DNA of 61,031 nt from Bacteroidales bacterium (GTDB lineage Bacteria > Bacteroidota > Bacteroidia > Bacteroidales > F082): contig JAFZDU010000113.1 of the NCBI GenBank assembly GCA_017561025.1, positions 1-61,031 on the forward strand, read 5' to 3'. Position 1 is the stretch's first letter, and every line of letters starts with the position of its first letter. A program made the translations under genes and the position numbers. This document shows, piece after piece, positions 52,921 through 61,031 of this stretch. The notes beneath the pieces were generated by a model. That model saw nothing but the letters and a program-made list of their open reading frames with translations. It was not told the origin of the DNA and ran no database searches.

Positions 52921-54051
52921 TTAATGAATGTTTTTAACAATCTTAGAGATAGATGAGCTTCCATCTGCAAAAATCTTTACAAAATATATTCCTTCTGAAA
53001 AATCGCTCATGTCAATTCTGACCTCTCCTGATTTTTTCTCTGAATATAATTTTCTTCCGAAAACATCATATATCTCAACCAATTCAATATTTTCAGCTTC
53101 TATATTGATGATATCTTTGACAGGATTTGGATAGATATTGTATGCTATGTTGTTTTCCACAACTGATGCGACATTAATTTCGTCGTAACTATATTCACAT
53201 TCATCTGAAACGATGTACTCTCCATTATCCCCCAATTGATATTCTGTATATCCTGTAATCATATTGTTGTGAGTTGGATAAATATAAATGTATTCTTCGA
53301 AGTCATTGTAATAATGAACGATGTCGTTGCTGATGTTAATGTCGTGATGATATTCTTTTCTCCATTCGACCGTGCCGTCTTCGTCGCATTCCTTTTCCAT
53401 GATACAATTACCATGTTCATCATATTCATAAATATACACATCATACAAATATTCTTCACCATCTTCATAAAAATACCATTCTTCTCTAACCATAAGCCCG
53501 TTTTCATAATCATATCTGACGATGTCTTCAACCATATATCCAAAGCCTTCATTGTATAAGTAAACATCTTTAATTCTCAAACCTTCATCGTTGTAAGAGA
53601 ATTCCATTTTCTCAGAATACTCATCATCATAAGTACTTGTAGCCTCAACGCTTGTCATGAGATTGTTTTCATCGTATGTGTAAGTGACTATATATTCAAG
53701 CTCGTCATAAAAATAAGAGTCGCCTTGGATTATTTGTCCATTGTCGTTATATGTATATTCTTCATGATTTGAATATTCAATTTCATTATCGAAAAGGCTA
53801 TAATACACTACTTTTACAAGTTGACCTAAATTATCATAAAACAATGAATCTAAAGAAACATAAGTATAATACGGAGATTCATAAGTTCTTTTCTGACATA
53901 TAGGTTTTGTAGTGTTTTCACTTTCGTATGTGTACAAAATCTCTTCACCACTTGTAGAATAGATTCTGTTAACGCGGTATTCCGTTTCGTTTCTCTGAGC
54001 CAATACTGGCAATGCTAAGATTAGCAATAATGGTAATAAAAACTTTTTCAT
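52921..54051 (-). CDS. T9SS-exported protein with YD-like repeats
   Basis: 376 residues. Signal peptide (ends LPVLAQ). The middle (about 85-270) has repeats of the type YTYNDNGQIIQ, YTYDENNLMTSVEA, FSYNDEGLRIKDVY, YEYDEHGNCIMEKE, reminiscent of RHS/YD repeats and very rich in Tyr, Glu and Asp. A type A T9SS sorting domain ends the protein (about 300-376: YNIYPNPVKDIINIEAENI, VEIYDVFGRKLYSEKK, FSEGIYFVKIF). It should use the SprA pore. It is followed by a small lipoprotein. Function unknown; surface binding is a guess. Confidence 0.85.
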   Translation of the reverse strand: MKKFLLPLLLILALPVLAQRNETEYRVNRIYSTSGEEILYTYESENTTKPICQKRTYESPYYTYVSLDSLFYDNLGQLVKVVYYSLFDNEIEYSNHEEYTYNDNGQIIQGDSYFYDELEYIVTYTYDENNLMTSVEATSTYDDEYSEKMEFSYNDEGLRIKDVYLYNEGFGYMVEDIVRYDYENGLMVREEWYFYEDGEEYLYDVYIYEYDEHGNCIMEKECDEDGTVEWRKEYHHDINISNDIVHYYNDFEEYIYIYPTHNNMITGYTEYQLGDNGEYIVSDECEYSYDEINVASVVENNIAYNIYPNPVKDIINIEAENIELVEIYDVFGRKLYSEKKSGEVRIDMSDFSEGIYFVKIFADGSSSISKIVKNIH

Positions 54052-54068
54052 TTGTTTATTTTTTAAAA

Positions 54069-55742
54069 TTACATCAATTTCTTATACTTAAACTTCTTAG
54101 GTGTTGCGTTGCCAAGACGTTTGATCTTGTTTTCTTCATATTCTGAATAGCTTCCTTCGAAGAAATATACTTGTGAGTCGCCTTCGAAAGCGAGGATGTG
54201 AGTAGCGATTCTATCCAAGAACCAGCGGTCGTGAGAGATGACGACGGCGCATCCTGCGAAGTTTTCGAGACCTTCTTCCAAAGCACGTAAGGTGTTAACG
54301 TCGATGTCGTTGGTAGGTTCGTCGAGAAGAAGTACGTTGGCTTCTTGTTTCAATGTCAACGCCAAGTGCATTCTGTTACGTTCACCGCCTGACAAAACGC
54401 CTGCTTTCTTCTGTTGGTCGTTGCCAGCGAAGTTGAATCTTGAGACGTATGCTCTTGAGTTCATGGTGCGTTTGCCTAATTGTATCAATTCGTTGCCGCC
54501 TGAGATGACTTCCCATACTGTCTGTTCTGGGTCGATGTCGGCATGCTGTTGGTCAACGTAGCCGGTCTTCACTGTTTCACCAACTTCAAATGTACCTGAG
54601 TCTGGTTTTTCTAATCCCATGATGAGACGGAACAATGTTGTCTTACCTGCGCCGTTAGGTCCGATGACGCCTACGATGCCTGCTGGTGGGAGGCTGAAGC
54701 TGAGGTTTTCGAATAATAATTTGTCGCCGTAAGCCTTGGTGATGTTCTTGGCCTCGATGACTTTATTACCGAGACGGTCGCCATTAGGGATGTATATTTC
54801 GAGTTTTTCTTCTTTTTCTTTAACGTCTTCGTTAAGAAGTTTTTCGTAAGAAGCGAGACGTGCCTTGCCTTTAGCCTGACGTGCCTTAGGTGCCATTCTG
54901 ACCCATTCGAGCTCGCGTTCCAAAGTCTTGCGGCGTTTGCTTTCCGATTTCTCTTCCATCGCCATGCGTGCTGTCTTCTGGTCGAGCCATGATGAGTAGT
55001 TGCCTTTCCATGGAATACCTTCACCGCGGTCGAGTTCGAGGATCCAGCCTGCTACATGGTCTAAGAAGTAGCGGTCGTGGGTTACAGCGATGACTGTACC
55101 TTTATATTGTTGCAAGTGTTTCTCGAGCCAGTTGATAGCCTCTGCGTCGAGGTGGTTGGTAGGCTCGTCTAACAACAAGATGTCTGGTTCTTGGAGAAGG
55201 AGGCGTACCAATGCAACACGGCGGCGTTCACCACCAGAGAGGTTCTTGACGAGAGCGTCGCCGTCTGGGCAGTTGAGAGCGTCCATAGCTCTTTCCAGTT
55301 TGCTGTCCAAATTCCAGGCGTCATGTTGTTCGATGAGGTCGGTGAGACGTCCTTGTTCCTCAACGAGGGCGTTCATCTCGTCGTCGCTGAGTTCTTCCAT
55401 GAAACGAGCGTTGACTTCTTCATATCTCTTCATGATGTCGACGATCTCTTGGATGCCTTCCTGAACGATTTCTTTTACTGTCTTGCTGTTGTCTAATTCT
55501 GGTTCTTGTTCCAACAAACCTACAGAATATCCTGGTGAGAAAACTACTTCACCATTATATGATTTGTCCTTGCCAGCAATGATTTTCAACAATGTGGATT
55601 TACCGGAGCCATTCAAACCGATGATGCCGATCTTAGCGCCATAGTAGAATGATAAATAAATATCTTTTAAAATCTGTCTCGTAGGTGGAATTATCTTGCT
55701 TACGCCAACCATCGAGAAAATAATCTTTTTATCGTCAGCCAT
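54069..55742 (-). CDS. ettA: Energy-dependent translational throttle protein EttA (ABC-F)
   Basis: 557 residues from ATG 55742. Two ABC domains: Walker A GLNGSGKSTLLK and GPNGAGKTTLFR, signatures LSGGERRRVAL and LSGGERNRMHL, Walker B LLLDEPTNHLD and LLLDEPTNDID, with a P-site-contact linker of Arg/Lys/Glu-rich helices between (about 240-315). EttA binds the ribosomal E site and gates the first peptide bond by energy status. No transmembrane segments. A longer frame to 55790 begins in octamer repeats and gives a hydrophobic tail, so MADDKKIIF is chosen. Confidence 0.95.
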   Translation of the reverse strand: MADDKKIIFSMVGVSKIIPPTRQILKDIYLSFYYGAKIGIIGLNGSGKSTLLKIIAGKDKSYNGEVVFSPGYSVGLLEQEPELDNSKTVKEIVQEGIQEIVDIMKRYEEVNARFMEELSDDEMNALVEEQGRLTDLIEQHDAWNLDSKLERAMDALNCPDGDALVKNLSGGERRRVALVRLLLQEPDILLLDEPTNHLDAEAINWLEKHLQQYKGTVIAVTHDRYFLDHVAGWILELDRGEGIPWKGNYSSWLDQKTARMAMEEKSESKRRKTLERELEWVRMAPKARQAKGKARLASYEKLLNEDVKEKEEKLEIYIPNGDRLGNKVIEAKNITKAYGDKLLFENLSFSLPPAGIVGVIGPNGAGKTTLFRLIMGLEKPDSGTFEVGETVKTGYVDQQHADIDPEQTVWEVISGGNELIQLGKRTMNSRAYVSRFNFAGNDQQKKAGVLSGGERNRMHLALTLKQEANVLLLDEPTNDIDVNTLRALEEGLENFAGCAVVISHDRWFLDRIATHILAFEGDSQVYFFEGSYSEYEENKIKRLGNATPKKFKYKKLM

Positions 55743-55761
55743 AATTTTTTTTATTAAAGTC

Positions 55762-55790
55762 AACAAGACAACAAGACAACAAGACAACAA
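55762..55790. repeat. Octamer array AACAAGAC, 3.6 copies, upstream of ettA
   Basis: Head-to-tail AACAAGAC units end about 20 bases before the ettA start codon. The unit matches the CACAAGAC array at 724-746 except for one base and lies in the same position relative to its gene. Confidence 0.85.
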
Positions 55791-55881
55791 TACTACATGT
55801 AAAGATTGTCATATTACTTCAATTAGTCTTAAATCTGTTAGTATGTCAACATGTTATTATTTTAAATATTTAACTCCTAAT

Positions 55882-57051
55882 TTATGATTTTCTCATCTCG
55901 TCTTCCATAATCTTAGTCGCCATGCCCCAGTCGTAGACGCGATGTACGAAGTCGTATCCGTTTTGCGCCAGAGTATCTGCCTTGTCTTTGTTTGTCAAGA
56001 GTGTGATGATATGTTGAGCGAGTTCTTGTTCGTTATTTCCAATGAGGATTTCTTTTCCTTCTTCAGCGTGTAATGAGTTGTTCGCCAAATTTGTTGTTAT
56101 GCAAGGAAGTCGCATCGACATGGCTTCAAGCAATTTGTTCTGAAGTCCTGTTCCTATTCTCATCGGTGCGATAAATATCCTGCTTTGTGCGTAGGCGTCT
56201 CTCATGTCGTCGATCCATCCGCTAATGATGATCTTGTCTGATGCTACTTTCTTGACGCGAGGGTCTGGTGTTGCGCCGGCTACATATAATTTTGTGTCAG
56301 GAAGTTTCTCCCACACTATTGGCATTATCTGATATGCTAGATATTCAACTGCGTTGACATTTGGAGCGTATGCCATATTACCGGTGAATACTATATCGTA
56401 TTTCTTTTCGCATTCTTTTGGAGAATAGTATTCATGGTCGACGCCGTTAGGAACTATGAGAATTTTTTCCTTTTTAGGGTGATCGATAAGGTCTCGGTCA
56501 GGAATGCTAATGATGGTTTTGACATCGAAATCGTCGAATATATCGTGTTCGTATCTTCTCAGTCTTTTGTATTCCATATTGAAGATAGGCTTCATATAGA
56601 AAGAGGCGATTTCGCTTCTTCTCTTCATGCCCATAGAGAATACGTCTTGATAGTCGATGGTCTTTGGAGTTTTCTCATTACGAATGTATTCTGCTACTCT
56701 GAGAAGTTGGCCGAATAACATGTCAGGCCTATGTCTTTCTATGAGGTCGTGAATTTTCTTGTGAGCTTTTCTGTTATAAAAATATCCGCATTGTATAGGG
56801 AGTCCTTTAATGAAAGCCATAGCCAGGTTGAATAATATCGATACCTTGCCTAAGTCGATGAAATTTACTGATGAGCAATAAGGCTGCAATGCCTTGAAGG
56901 CAGCTTCTTTATCGGCTTTCTTGTCTGTATTTAAAGCACATAAAATCACCTCGTTGTCTTTAGAGAGTTGTTTTATCTGATTGAAGGCTCGTAACTTATC
57001 GCCTTTTTCCAGAGGCCATGGTATTCTCGGCAACAATACAAATATTTTCAT
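55882..57051 (-). CDS. GT4-family glycosyltransferase
   Basis: 389 residues. GT-B fold: N-terminal domain with RIPWPLEKGDKLRAFNQIKQLS, C-terminal domain with IVPNGVDHEYYSP, IVFTGNMAYAPNVNAVEYLAY, LYVAGATPDP, ISGWIDDMRDAYAQSRIFIAPMRIGTGLQNKLLEAMSMRLPCITTNLA (E-x7-E region of GT4). It uses a nucleotide-sugar to extend a glycan; the sugar is not predictable. The gene starts 6 bases after the other GT4 stop. Confidence 0.9.
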   Translation of the reverse strand: MKIFVLLPRIPWPLEKGDKLRAFNQIKQLSKDNEVILCALNTDKKADKEAAFKALQPYCSSVNFIDLGKVSILFNLAMAFIKGLPIQCGYFYNRKAHKKIHDLIERHRPDMLFGQLLRVAEYIRNEKTPKTIDYQDVFSMGMKRRSEIASFYMKPIFNMEYKRLRRYEHDIFDDFDVKTIISIPDRDLIDHPKKEKILIVPNGVDHEYYSPKECEKKYDIVFTGNMAYAPNVNAVEYLAYQIMPIVWEKLPDTKLYVAGATPDPRVKKVASDKIIISGWIDDMRDAYAQSRIFIAPMRIGTGLQNKLLEAMSMRLPCITTNLANNSLHAEEGKEILIGNNEQELAQHIITLLTNKDKADTLAQNGYDFVHRVYDWGMATKIMEDEMRKS

Positions 57052-57057
57052 AATGCT

Positions 57058-58284
57058 TTATTTGTTTATATAAGTGATGTCTTTTTTTGTTTTACCTATC
57101 TCATCGTAGAAAATCAGCAGTCTCTCTATGATTTTCTTGTTGTCGTAAACGTCTTCTACGAGTTTGCGAGCGTTTTGTCCGATACGTTGAGCCTCTTTTG
57201 GTTCTTTGATAATCTTGCATATCACCTCTATCATTCTGGCAGGAGAGTCTGCTATTATGATGTTTTCGTATTCGGAATATTGTATGCCTTCTGCACCTAT
57301 CATAGTGGTGATGACAGTCCTGCCCATTGCCATCGACTCGATGATTTTGATTCTGATGCCGCTTCCCGACAATAGTGGCACTATTGCGATGTCGTTGTTT
57401 CTGATGAATTCTTTGGCGTCGGGGACTTCACCTAATACGTTGATGTTTTTCTTCTTGAGTTTGGTGAGCCATTTAGGCATGTGACGACCTGCCAGATTCA
57501 ATACCAGTTCTGGTTCTCTTTTGCTCAGCTTCTCCCAGACGTTATTCAAAAACCATGAGATGCCTTCTTCATTTGGCATCCAGTTCATGGAGCCTATGTG
57601 ATAAAGCGTAGTTTTTTCCTTTACCTCATATTTTGGCTTGAAGTCATCTGGGTTGACACCATAAGGTACGTCGATTACTGGCACTGATGTCTCACCTCTG
57701 AAGTAAGCAGCATCGCGGTATGTGATGGCAGCGATGCCGTCTACTTTATTGATGACATTAAGCTCATATTTCTTTAACGTATTGACCAGGTGTTTTATGT
57801 ACCAACGCTTAGGAGGGAATTTGGTCTTTTTGGCGATTCTGTCCCAGATGAGGTGTTCAACATTGTGAGCGCGCAGGACAATCGTAGCGTTGGAATGTTC
57901 TCTGATGGTCTCGATATATGGAGCCATATAAACCATTTCAAGCTGAACGATGTCATATCTGTCCTTCTTGAGAACCTCGATGAGTTTTTTTGTGAAGTCG
58001 TCTGAGATAAAACGTTTTACATGATAAGACTCGTCGGAGAAAAGATTCTTGAAGGCTTCAACAGGCTTTATTCTAAGGTCGACATCAACCAGTTCGATAC
58101 CTGTCTTCTCACGGTAAGCCTTTGGTATGTCTTTCTCCTTGATATGATATTTCTCGCTATTGACAGCAAGTATCTTGACTTTATGACCGGCTTCTATCAG
58201 ACCGTTGACGATACTGTTCATTGCCATAGGGCCGCCTTCACTTGGCGGATATGGTGACTTGTTGCATAGCAGTAGAATATTCAT
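57058..58284 (-). CDS. GT4-family glycosyltransferase
   Basis: 408 residues. N-terminal PPSEGGPMAMNSIVNGLIEAGHKVKIL (acceptor side), then RAHNVEHLIWDR, DVPYGVNPDDF, LYHIGSMNWMPNEEGISWFLNNVW, LNLAGRHMPKW and VPLLSGSGIRIKIIESMAMGRTVITT, which is the GT4 nucleotide-sugar site. It pairs with the downstream GT4 (6 bp) and follows the LptG-like gene by 11 bp. The three genes form an envelope-glycolipid operon, probably LPS/LOS. Confidence 0.9.
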   Translation of the reverse strand: MNILLLCNKSPYPPSEGGPMAMNSIVNGLIEAGHKVKILAVNSEKYHIKEKDIPKAYREKTGIELVDVDLRIKPVEAFKNLFSDESYHVKRFISDDFTKKLIEVLKKDRYDIVQLEMVYMAPYIETIREHSNATIVLRAHNVEHLIWDRIAKKTKFPPKRWYIKHLVNTLKKYELNVINKVDGIAAITYRDAAYFRGETSVPVIDVPYGVNPDDFKPKYEVKEKTTLYHIGSMNWMPNEEGISWFLNNVWEKLSKREPELVLNLAGRHMPKWLTKLKKKNINVLGEVPDAKEFIRNNDIAIVPLLSGSGIRIKIIESMAMGRTVITTMIGAEGIQYSEYENIIIADSPARMIEVICKIIKEPKEAQRIGQNARKLVEDVYDNKKIIERLLIFYDEIGKTKKDITYINK

Positions 58285-58295
58285 AATATATGAGG

Positions 58296-59738
58296 TTATT
58301 TGTTTTTCTTAAAAATTTTATTCAATGTCTTTTTCCAGCTTTCTCCGTCGAGGAGGCTAGAGTCGGTGGTAGCTTTTATGGTTAGAAATATACCAGCCGG
58401 TAATATTATTATGGATGAGAGCCAGACGCCTAAGAATACTGGTATGTCGCCTGCAATAGCGATACGCTGGCTTGTAATTGTTATTACATAATATATTACG
58501 AAAAAGATTACGCTTATCACTATAGGAAGCCCGAGGCCTCCTTTGCGGATGATAGCTCCTAATGGAGCGCCTATGAAGAAGAATAGCAGACAAGCGATGC
58601 TGAGCGAGAATTTCTCATGCAACACCTGCTGATGTTTTCTGATATTGGTTTCTTGTCTTTCGAAATCTTTTATGTTTATGTCGATATTGTCAATCTGGTT
58701 TTTCGTTGCGGTTATTGCCATATTGACGATAGATTCCTGCTCTTTTTTGTCGAAGTTTTCCAGCAAAGGCCATTTGAAGACGGTGATGGTGTCGAGTTCA
58801 GCTTTCTTGCCTTTTGTGCTGATATTGTCTTCGTCTTTTGATGAGAAATGTTGAAGACGATGTACGAAAGAGCTTTTGTAGGAATTATGTCTGTCGACTC
58901 TATAGTTATGCAATGAGTCGATGGCAGTGTTCAGCTGGCTTATGTTCAGCATCGACTGATGTCCTTTCATGGAATTCTCGTCGGTTTGTGTCATGTCGAA
59001 GTCTGATATGTCGAAAGTGACATATTGCTTTTGGAATGCCATTGTCTCGAAAGGTCTTTTGTTCTTGTAATCCTTGTCGTCGACGACTTCGCTATAGTTT
59101 GAACCATTATATAGTGTAAATATGATTTCCTTCTGGCTTGGAGAAAGAGCTATTGTTGCGGAGTCGGCAGTAGTGACTTTTATGTTGCCTTTGTATTCTG
59201 TGTGGTCGTATATCATCACGTCGTACAGAGTGTTGCCGTCGGCTCCTTTTTTACCTGCTCTGATGGTGTATCCGTCTATGCCTTTATAAAACATTCCTTC
59301 AGGTATGTCGAATGACATTTTCTGTTTTCTGACATCCCTCAATAATGTCTTTGACTTCAGGGTCGCGATAGGCAATACGTTGTTGGAGAATATGAATGCT
59401 GTGAAACTCATTATGATGGCGAAGGTAAGCAATGGACGCATCACTTTCCATACTGAAATGCCTGATGCTTTCATGGCCACTAACTCGTAGTATTCGCCTA
59501 GGTTGCCGAAGCACATAAGAGACGACAATAATATAGCCAATGGCAAGGCCATAGGCACGAATGTCACTGAGGTGTAAAACATCAGTTTGCCCAATATGTC
59601 GAAGCCCAATCCCTTACCAACCAAGTCGTCCAGATAATTCCATAGGAACTGCATGAGCAGGATGAAGACTGCAACAAAGAAGGTAAAAATGAATGTGCCT
59701 ATAAACGAGCGTAATATGTATTTATATAGTTTTTTCAA
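58296..59738 (-). CDS. LptF/LptG family LPS-export permease (YjgP/YjgQ)
   Basis: 480 residues. Six predicted membrane helices in two groups: three near the N-terminus (FIGTFIFTFFVAVFILLMQFLW, VPMALPLAILLSSLMCFGNLGEYYELVAMKASGIS) and three near the C-terminus (LSIACLLFFFIGAPLGAIIRKGG). A large periplasmic beta-jellyroll domain sits between them (about 130-370). Together with its partner and LptB it lifts LPS from the inner membrane. In Bacteroidota lptF and lptG are often apart, so which one this is stays open. Promoter at 59760-59767. Confidence 0.92.
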   Translation of the reverse strand: MKKLYKYILRSFIGTFIFTFFVAVFILLMQFLWNYLDDLVGKGLGFDILGKLMFYTSVTFVPMALPLAILLSSLMCFGNLGEYYELVAMKASGISVWKVMRPLLTFAIIMSFTAFIFSNNVLPIATLKSKTLLRDVRKQKMSFDIPEGMFYKGIDGYTIRAGKKGADGNTLYDVMIYDHTEYKGNIKVTTADSATIALSPSQKEIIFTLYNGSNYSEVVDDKDYKNKRPFETMAFQKQYVTFDISDFDMTQTDENSMKGHQSMLNISQLNTAIDSLHNYRVDRHNSYKSSFVHRLQHFSSKDEDNISTKGKKAELDTITVFKWPLLENFDKKEQESIVNMAITATKNQIDNIDINIKDFERQETNIRKHQQVLHEKFSLSIACLLFFFIGAPLGAIIRKGGLGLPIVISVIFFVIYYVITITSQRIAIAGDIPVFLGVWLSSIIILPAGIFLTIKATTDSSLLDGESWKKTLNKIFKKNK

Positions 59739-59759
59739 GCCTTTTCGAAATTACGTTTG

Positions 59760-59767
59760 CAAATATA
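59760..59767 (-). promoter_or_regulatory. -7 box TATATTTG of the LptG-glycosyltransferase operon
   Basis: Minus-strand TATATTTGC, 21 nt before ATG 59738. Confidence 0.6.
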
Positions 59768-59863
59768 ACATTTTACCTCGTAGGTTTGATGTTTTTATTT
59801 TTTTTTATAACAACGTAGCTACATTGACAAATATTTCTTTTTTTTGCATTAAAAATTGTAATT

Positions 59864-60193
59864 ATGGAAAATAGTATTCTCGATTTCTTCAAGGAAATAA
59901 ATGTTAGTATAACTATCTCTGATACAGAGGGTAATGTTGTGTATATGAATGATAAGGCCAAAAGTGTCTTCGGCGATATGGTTGGGAAAAATATGATGTC
60001 GTGTCATAAACAATCGTCGCAGGAAACCATAAAGCGCCTTGTCAACGAAAAAGATACCAATGTCTACACCATTCAGAAGGGCGATGTCAAGAAAATGATT
60101 TATCAGACACCTTGGTTCGTCGATGGTGAGATTAAGGGTCTCATCGAGTATTCTATCATCTTGCCTGAAAATATGCCTCACTACCAAAGATAA
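59864..60193 (+). CDS. Stand-alone PAS-domain protein
   Basis: 109 residues, entirely one PAS fold: ISITISDTEGNVVYMNDKAKSVFGD opens the domain, then MVGKNMMSCHKQSSQETIKRLV and the strands NVYTIQKGDVKKMIYQTPWF and GEIKGLIEYSIILP. The SCHKQ motif resembles the CHPP/CHxxS segment of PAS domains attached to DUF438 proteins, which may bind a cofactor (possibility only). No output domain exists, so it must act through a partner. It ends on the base before pssA starts, meaning both are one transcript. Confidence 0.85.
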   Translation: MENSILDFFKEINVSITISDTEGNVVYMNDKAKSVFGDMVGKNMMSCHKQSSQETIKRLVNEKDTNVYTIQKGDVKKMIYQTPWFVDGEIKGLIEYSIILPENMPHYQR

Positions 60194-60898
60194 ATGAAAA
60201 TGATAAAACATATCCCTAACTCGATTACATGTTGTAACCTTCTGTCAGGTTGCATATCCATAGTTCTGTTGTTCAACGGCAATGTCGAAGCTGCAGGAGT
60301 GATGATTTTCGTTGCGGCACTCTTCGACTTCTTCGACGGCTTTGCCGCTCGTCTCCTCAAGGCATACTCTCCATTAGGAGCTCAGCTCGACTCATTGTCT
60401 GATGTCGTCTCTTTCGGAGTGGCGCCGTCTTTCATCATGTATCATTATATAAACCAATGCGTGAATATAAGCATGTTTGGCTTTAATATATTGCCTCCTG
60501 TCGCTTTCTTCTTGGCAGTGTTCGCAGCATTACGTCTTGCCAAATTCAATATTGATGACAGGCAGACTACATCGTTCATAGGACTTCCAACACCAGCGAT
60601 GGGAATTTTCGTGGCATCATTGCCATTCACTTTGAGACACGAGTCGCTAGCTTTCATGGGAAGCCTCATGACGAGTCCATATTTCCTTTTTGCAGTGGTG
60701 GCGATATTCTCGTTCCTTATGGTCTGCGAGATACCATTCTTTTCATTGAAGATAAAGAGCTTGAAATTCAAGGATATAAAACATATCTACTTGTTGGCAG
60801 CATTTGCTATAGCATCCTTTGTCTTTTTAGGATTTGCAGCGATTCCATTCGTGATGCTGTTCTATATCATAGTGGCGATGTTTGTTAAGGTTCTATAA
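60194..60898 (+). CDS. pssA: CDP-diacylglycerol-serine O-phosphatidyltransferase
   Basis: 234 residues. The CDP-alcohol phosphotransferase motif is complete: DFFDGFAARLLKAYSPLGAQLDSLSD (D-x2-D-G-x2-A-R-x8-G-x3-D-x3-D). About eight membrane helices. IPNSITCCNLLSGCISIVL at the N-terminus is typical for PssA type II. It makes phosphatidylserine, precursor of phosphatidylethanolamine. A second Met at residue 3 is an alternative start. PS decarboxylase is not in the window. The stop is followed by a long palindrome. Confidence 0.94.
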   Translation: MKMIKHIPNSITCCNLLSGCISIVLLFNGNVEAAGVMIFVAALFDFFDGFAARLLKAYSPLGAQLDSLSDVVSFGVAPSFIMYHYINQCVNISMFGFNILPPVAFFLAVFAALRLAKFNIDDRQTTSFIGLPTPAMGIFVASLPFTLRHESLAFMGSLMTSPYFLFAVVAIFSFLMVCEIPFFSLKIKSLKFKDIKHIYLLAAFAIASFVFLGFAAIPFVMLFYIIVAMFVKVL

Positions 60899-60904
60899 AT
60901 TGCT

Positions 60905-61026
60905 TTGCAAATGATTTATGAATTTTTCTTTGAGAAGATTTTTGTTTTTCTTGAAAGAACATAGCGAGCTATGTGATTGAAAGAAAGGCGAAAAGATTCC
61001 AAGAAAAAACATAAAGCATGCAAAAG
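60905..61026. repeat. Long imperfect palindrome centred on ACATAGC-GA-GCTATGT
   Basis: The centre (60960-60975) is a perfect 7-bp stem with a 2-base loop. The arms continue outward for about 55-60 bases with clear but imperfect pairing: TTTATG, TTTTTCTT and TTTGCA words on the left match CATAAA, AAGAAAAAA and TGCAAA on the right. No gene is present in this last stretch. It could be a transcript-end structure or a miniature element. Confidence 0.7.
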
Positions 61027-61031
61027 TTTTA

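Noticed and set aside
55743-55790. 16-codon extension of EttA
   Set aside because: It starts within an octamer repeat and adds a hydrophobic tail foreign to ABC-F proteins.
1-61031. Search for a defence island, toxin-antitoxin, prophage or biosynthetic cluster
   Set aside because: No restriction, CBASS, retron, phage structural, NRPS/PKS or toxin-antitoxin genes were recognised; genes are mainly core and envelope functions.

Overview
The window is chromosomal DNA from a member of the Bacteroidota, most likely an anaerobic, fermentative Bacteroidales relative. The evidence is a SprA-type outer-membrane translocon of the type IX secretion system (T9SS), two proteins with T9SS C-terminal sorting domains, repeated -7 promoter boxes of the form TAnnTTTG, near-absence of Shine-Dalgarno sequences, and families typical of the phylum (DUF4271, RprY-like regulator, LytTR regulators, UvrC/EttA/DusB of that lineage). 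[FeFe]-hydrogenase maturases, a PPi-type phosphofructokinase and Ack-Pta point to fermentation with acetate and probably H2 as products. The species cannot be named from the sequence alone.

Layout. 1-2350: end of an unknown gene, a 103-bp tandem repeat, a DivIC/FtsB-like gene and an IS1182-type element whose transposase has lost an internal block. 2441-4267: lipoprotein with three Ig/FN3-like repeats, an Asp-rich linker and a formylglycine-generating-enzyme-like domain. 4401-11072: a complete TolC-MacA-MacB efflux operon followed by its own LytTR-type histidine kinase and response regulator. 11145-14937: hydE-hydG-hydF, without a hydrogenase structural gene. 14930-17859 (minus): membrane-anchored LytTR regulator and a large TPR protein. 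17972-27383 (minus): ruvA-sprA-gcvH-vanZ-tonB. 27559-28776: PPi-phosphofructokinase. 28998-29069: tRNA-Thr. 29135-36847: unknown secreted protein, polyprenyl synthase, orphan OmpR-type regulator, queA with a tiny Pmp3/YqaE gene in front of it, a T9SS-exported delta-60-repeat protein with strongly biased codon use, and a secreted choloylglycine-hydrolase-like Ntn hydrolase. 36970-39262 (minus): pta-ackA. 39398-45003: DUF4271-hemD-rnpA-yidD-S41 protease-O-antigen ligase. 45009-48077: GtrA, CPBP protease, dusB, HAD phosphatase. 48185-48258: CAU tRNA, best read as tRNA-Ile2, followed by a frameshifted IS256-type element. 49506-59738 (minus): uvrC, thiL, a small lipoprotein, a T9SS cargo with YD-like repeats, ettA, two GT4 glycosyltransferases and an LptF/LptG permease. 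59864-60898: a stand-alone PAS protein and pssA, followed by a long imperfect palindrome.

How it fits together. The largest theme is the cell envelope: T9SS translocation and cargo, TonB energy coupling, MacAB-TolC efflux under local two-component control, LPS export and glycosylation, O-antigen ligation and phospholipid synthesis. The second theme is anaerobic energy metabolism (HydEGF, PPi-PFK, Pta-AckA).

I found no clear new multi-gene defence or mobile system. The less-explained material is in the non-coding DNA: a dispersed family of GTAGRGAC...GTCYCTAC palindromes with variable cores, octamer/heptamer arrays in gene starts, a REP-like stem-loop after the PFK terminator, and a ~60-bp-arm palindrome after pssA. 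In the coding DNA the most interesting items are the Met/Pro-rich insert in the MacA adaptor, the membrane LytTR-TPR pair, and promoters that place transcription starts at or next to start codons.
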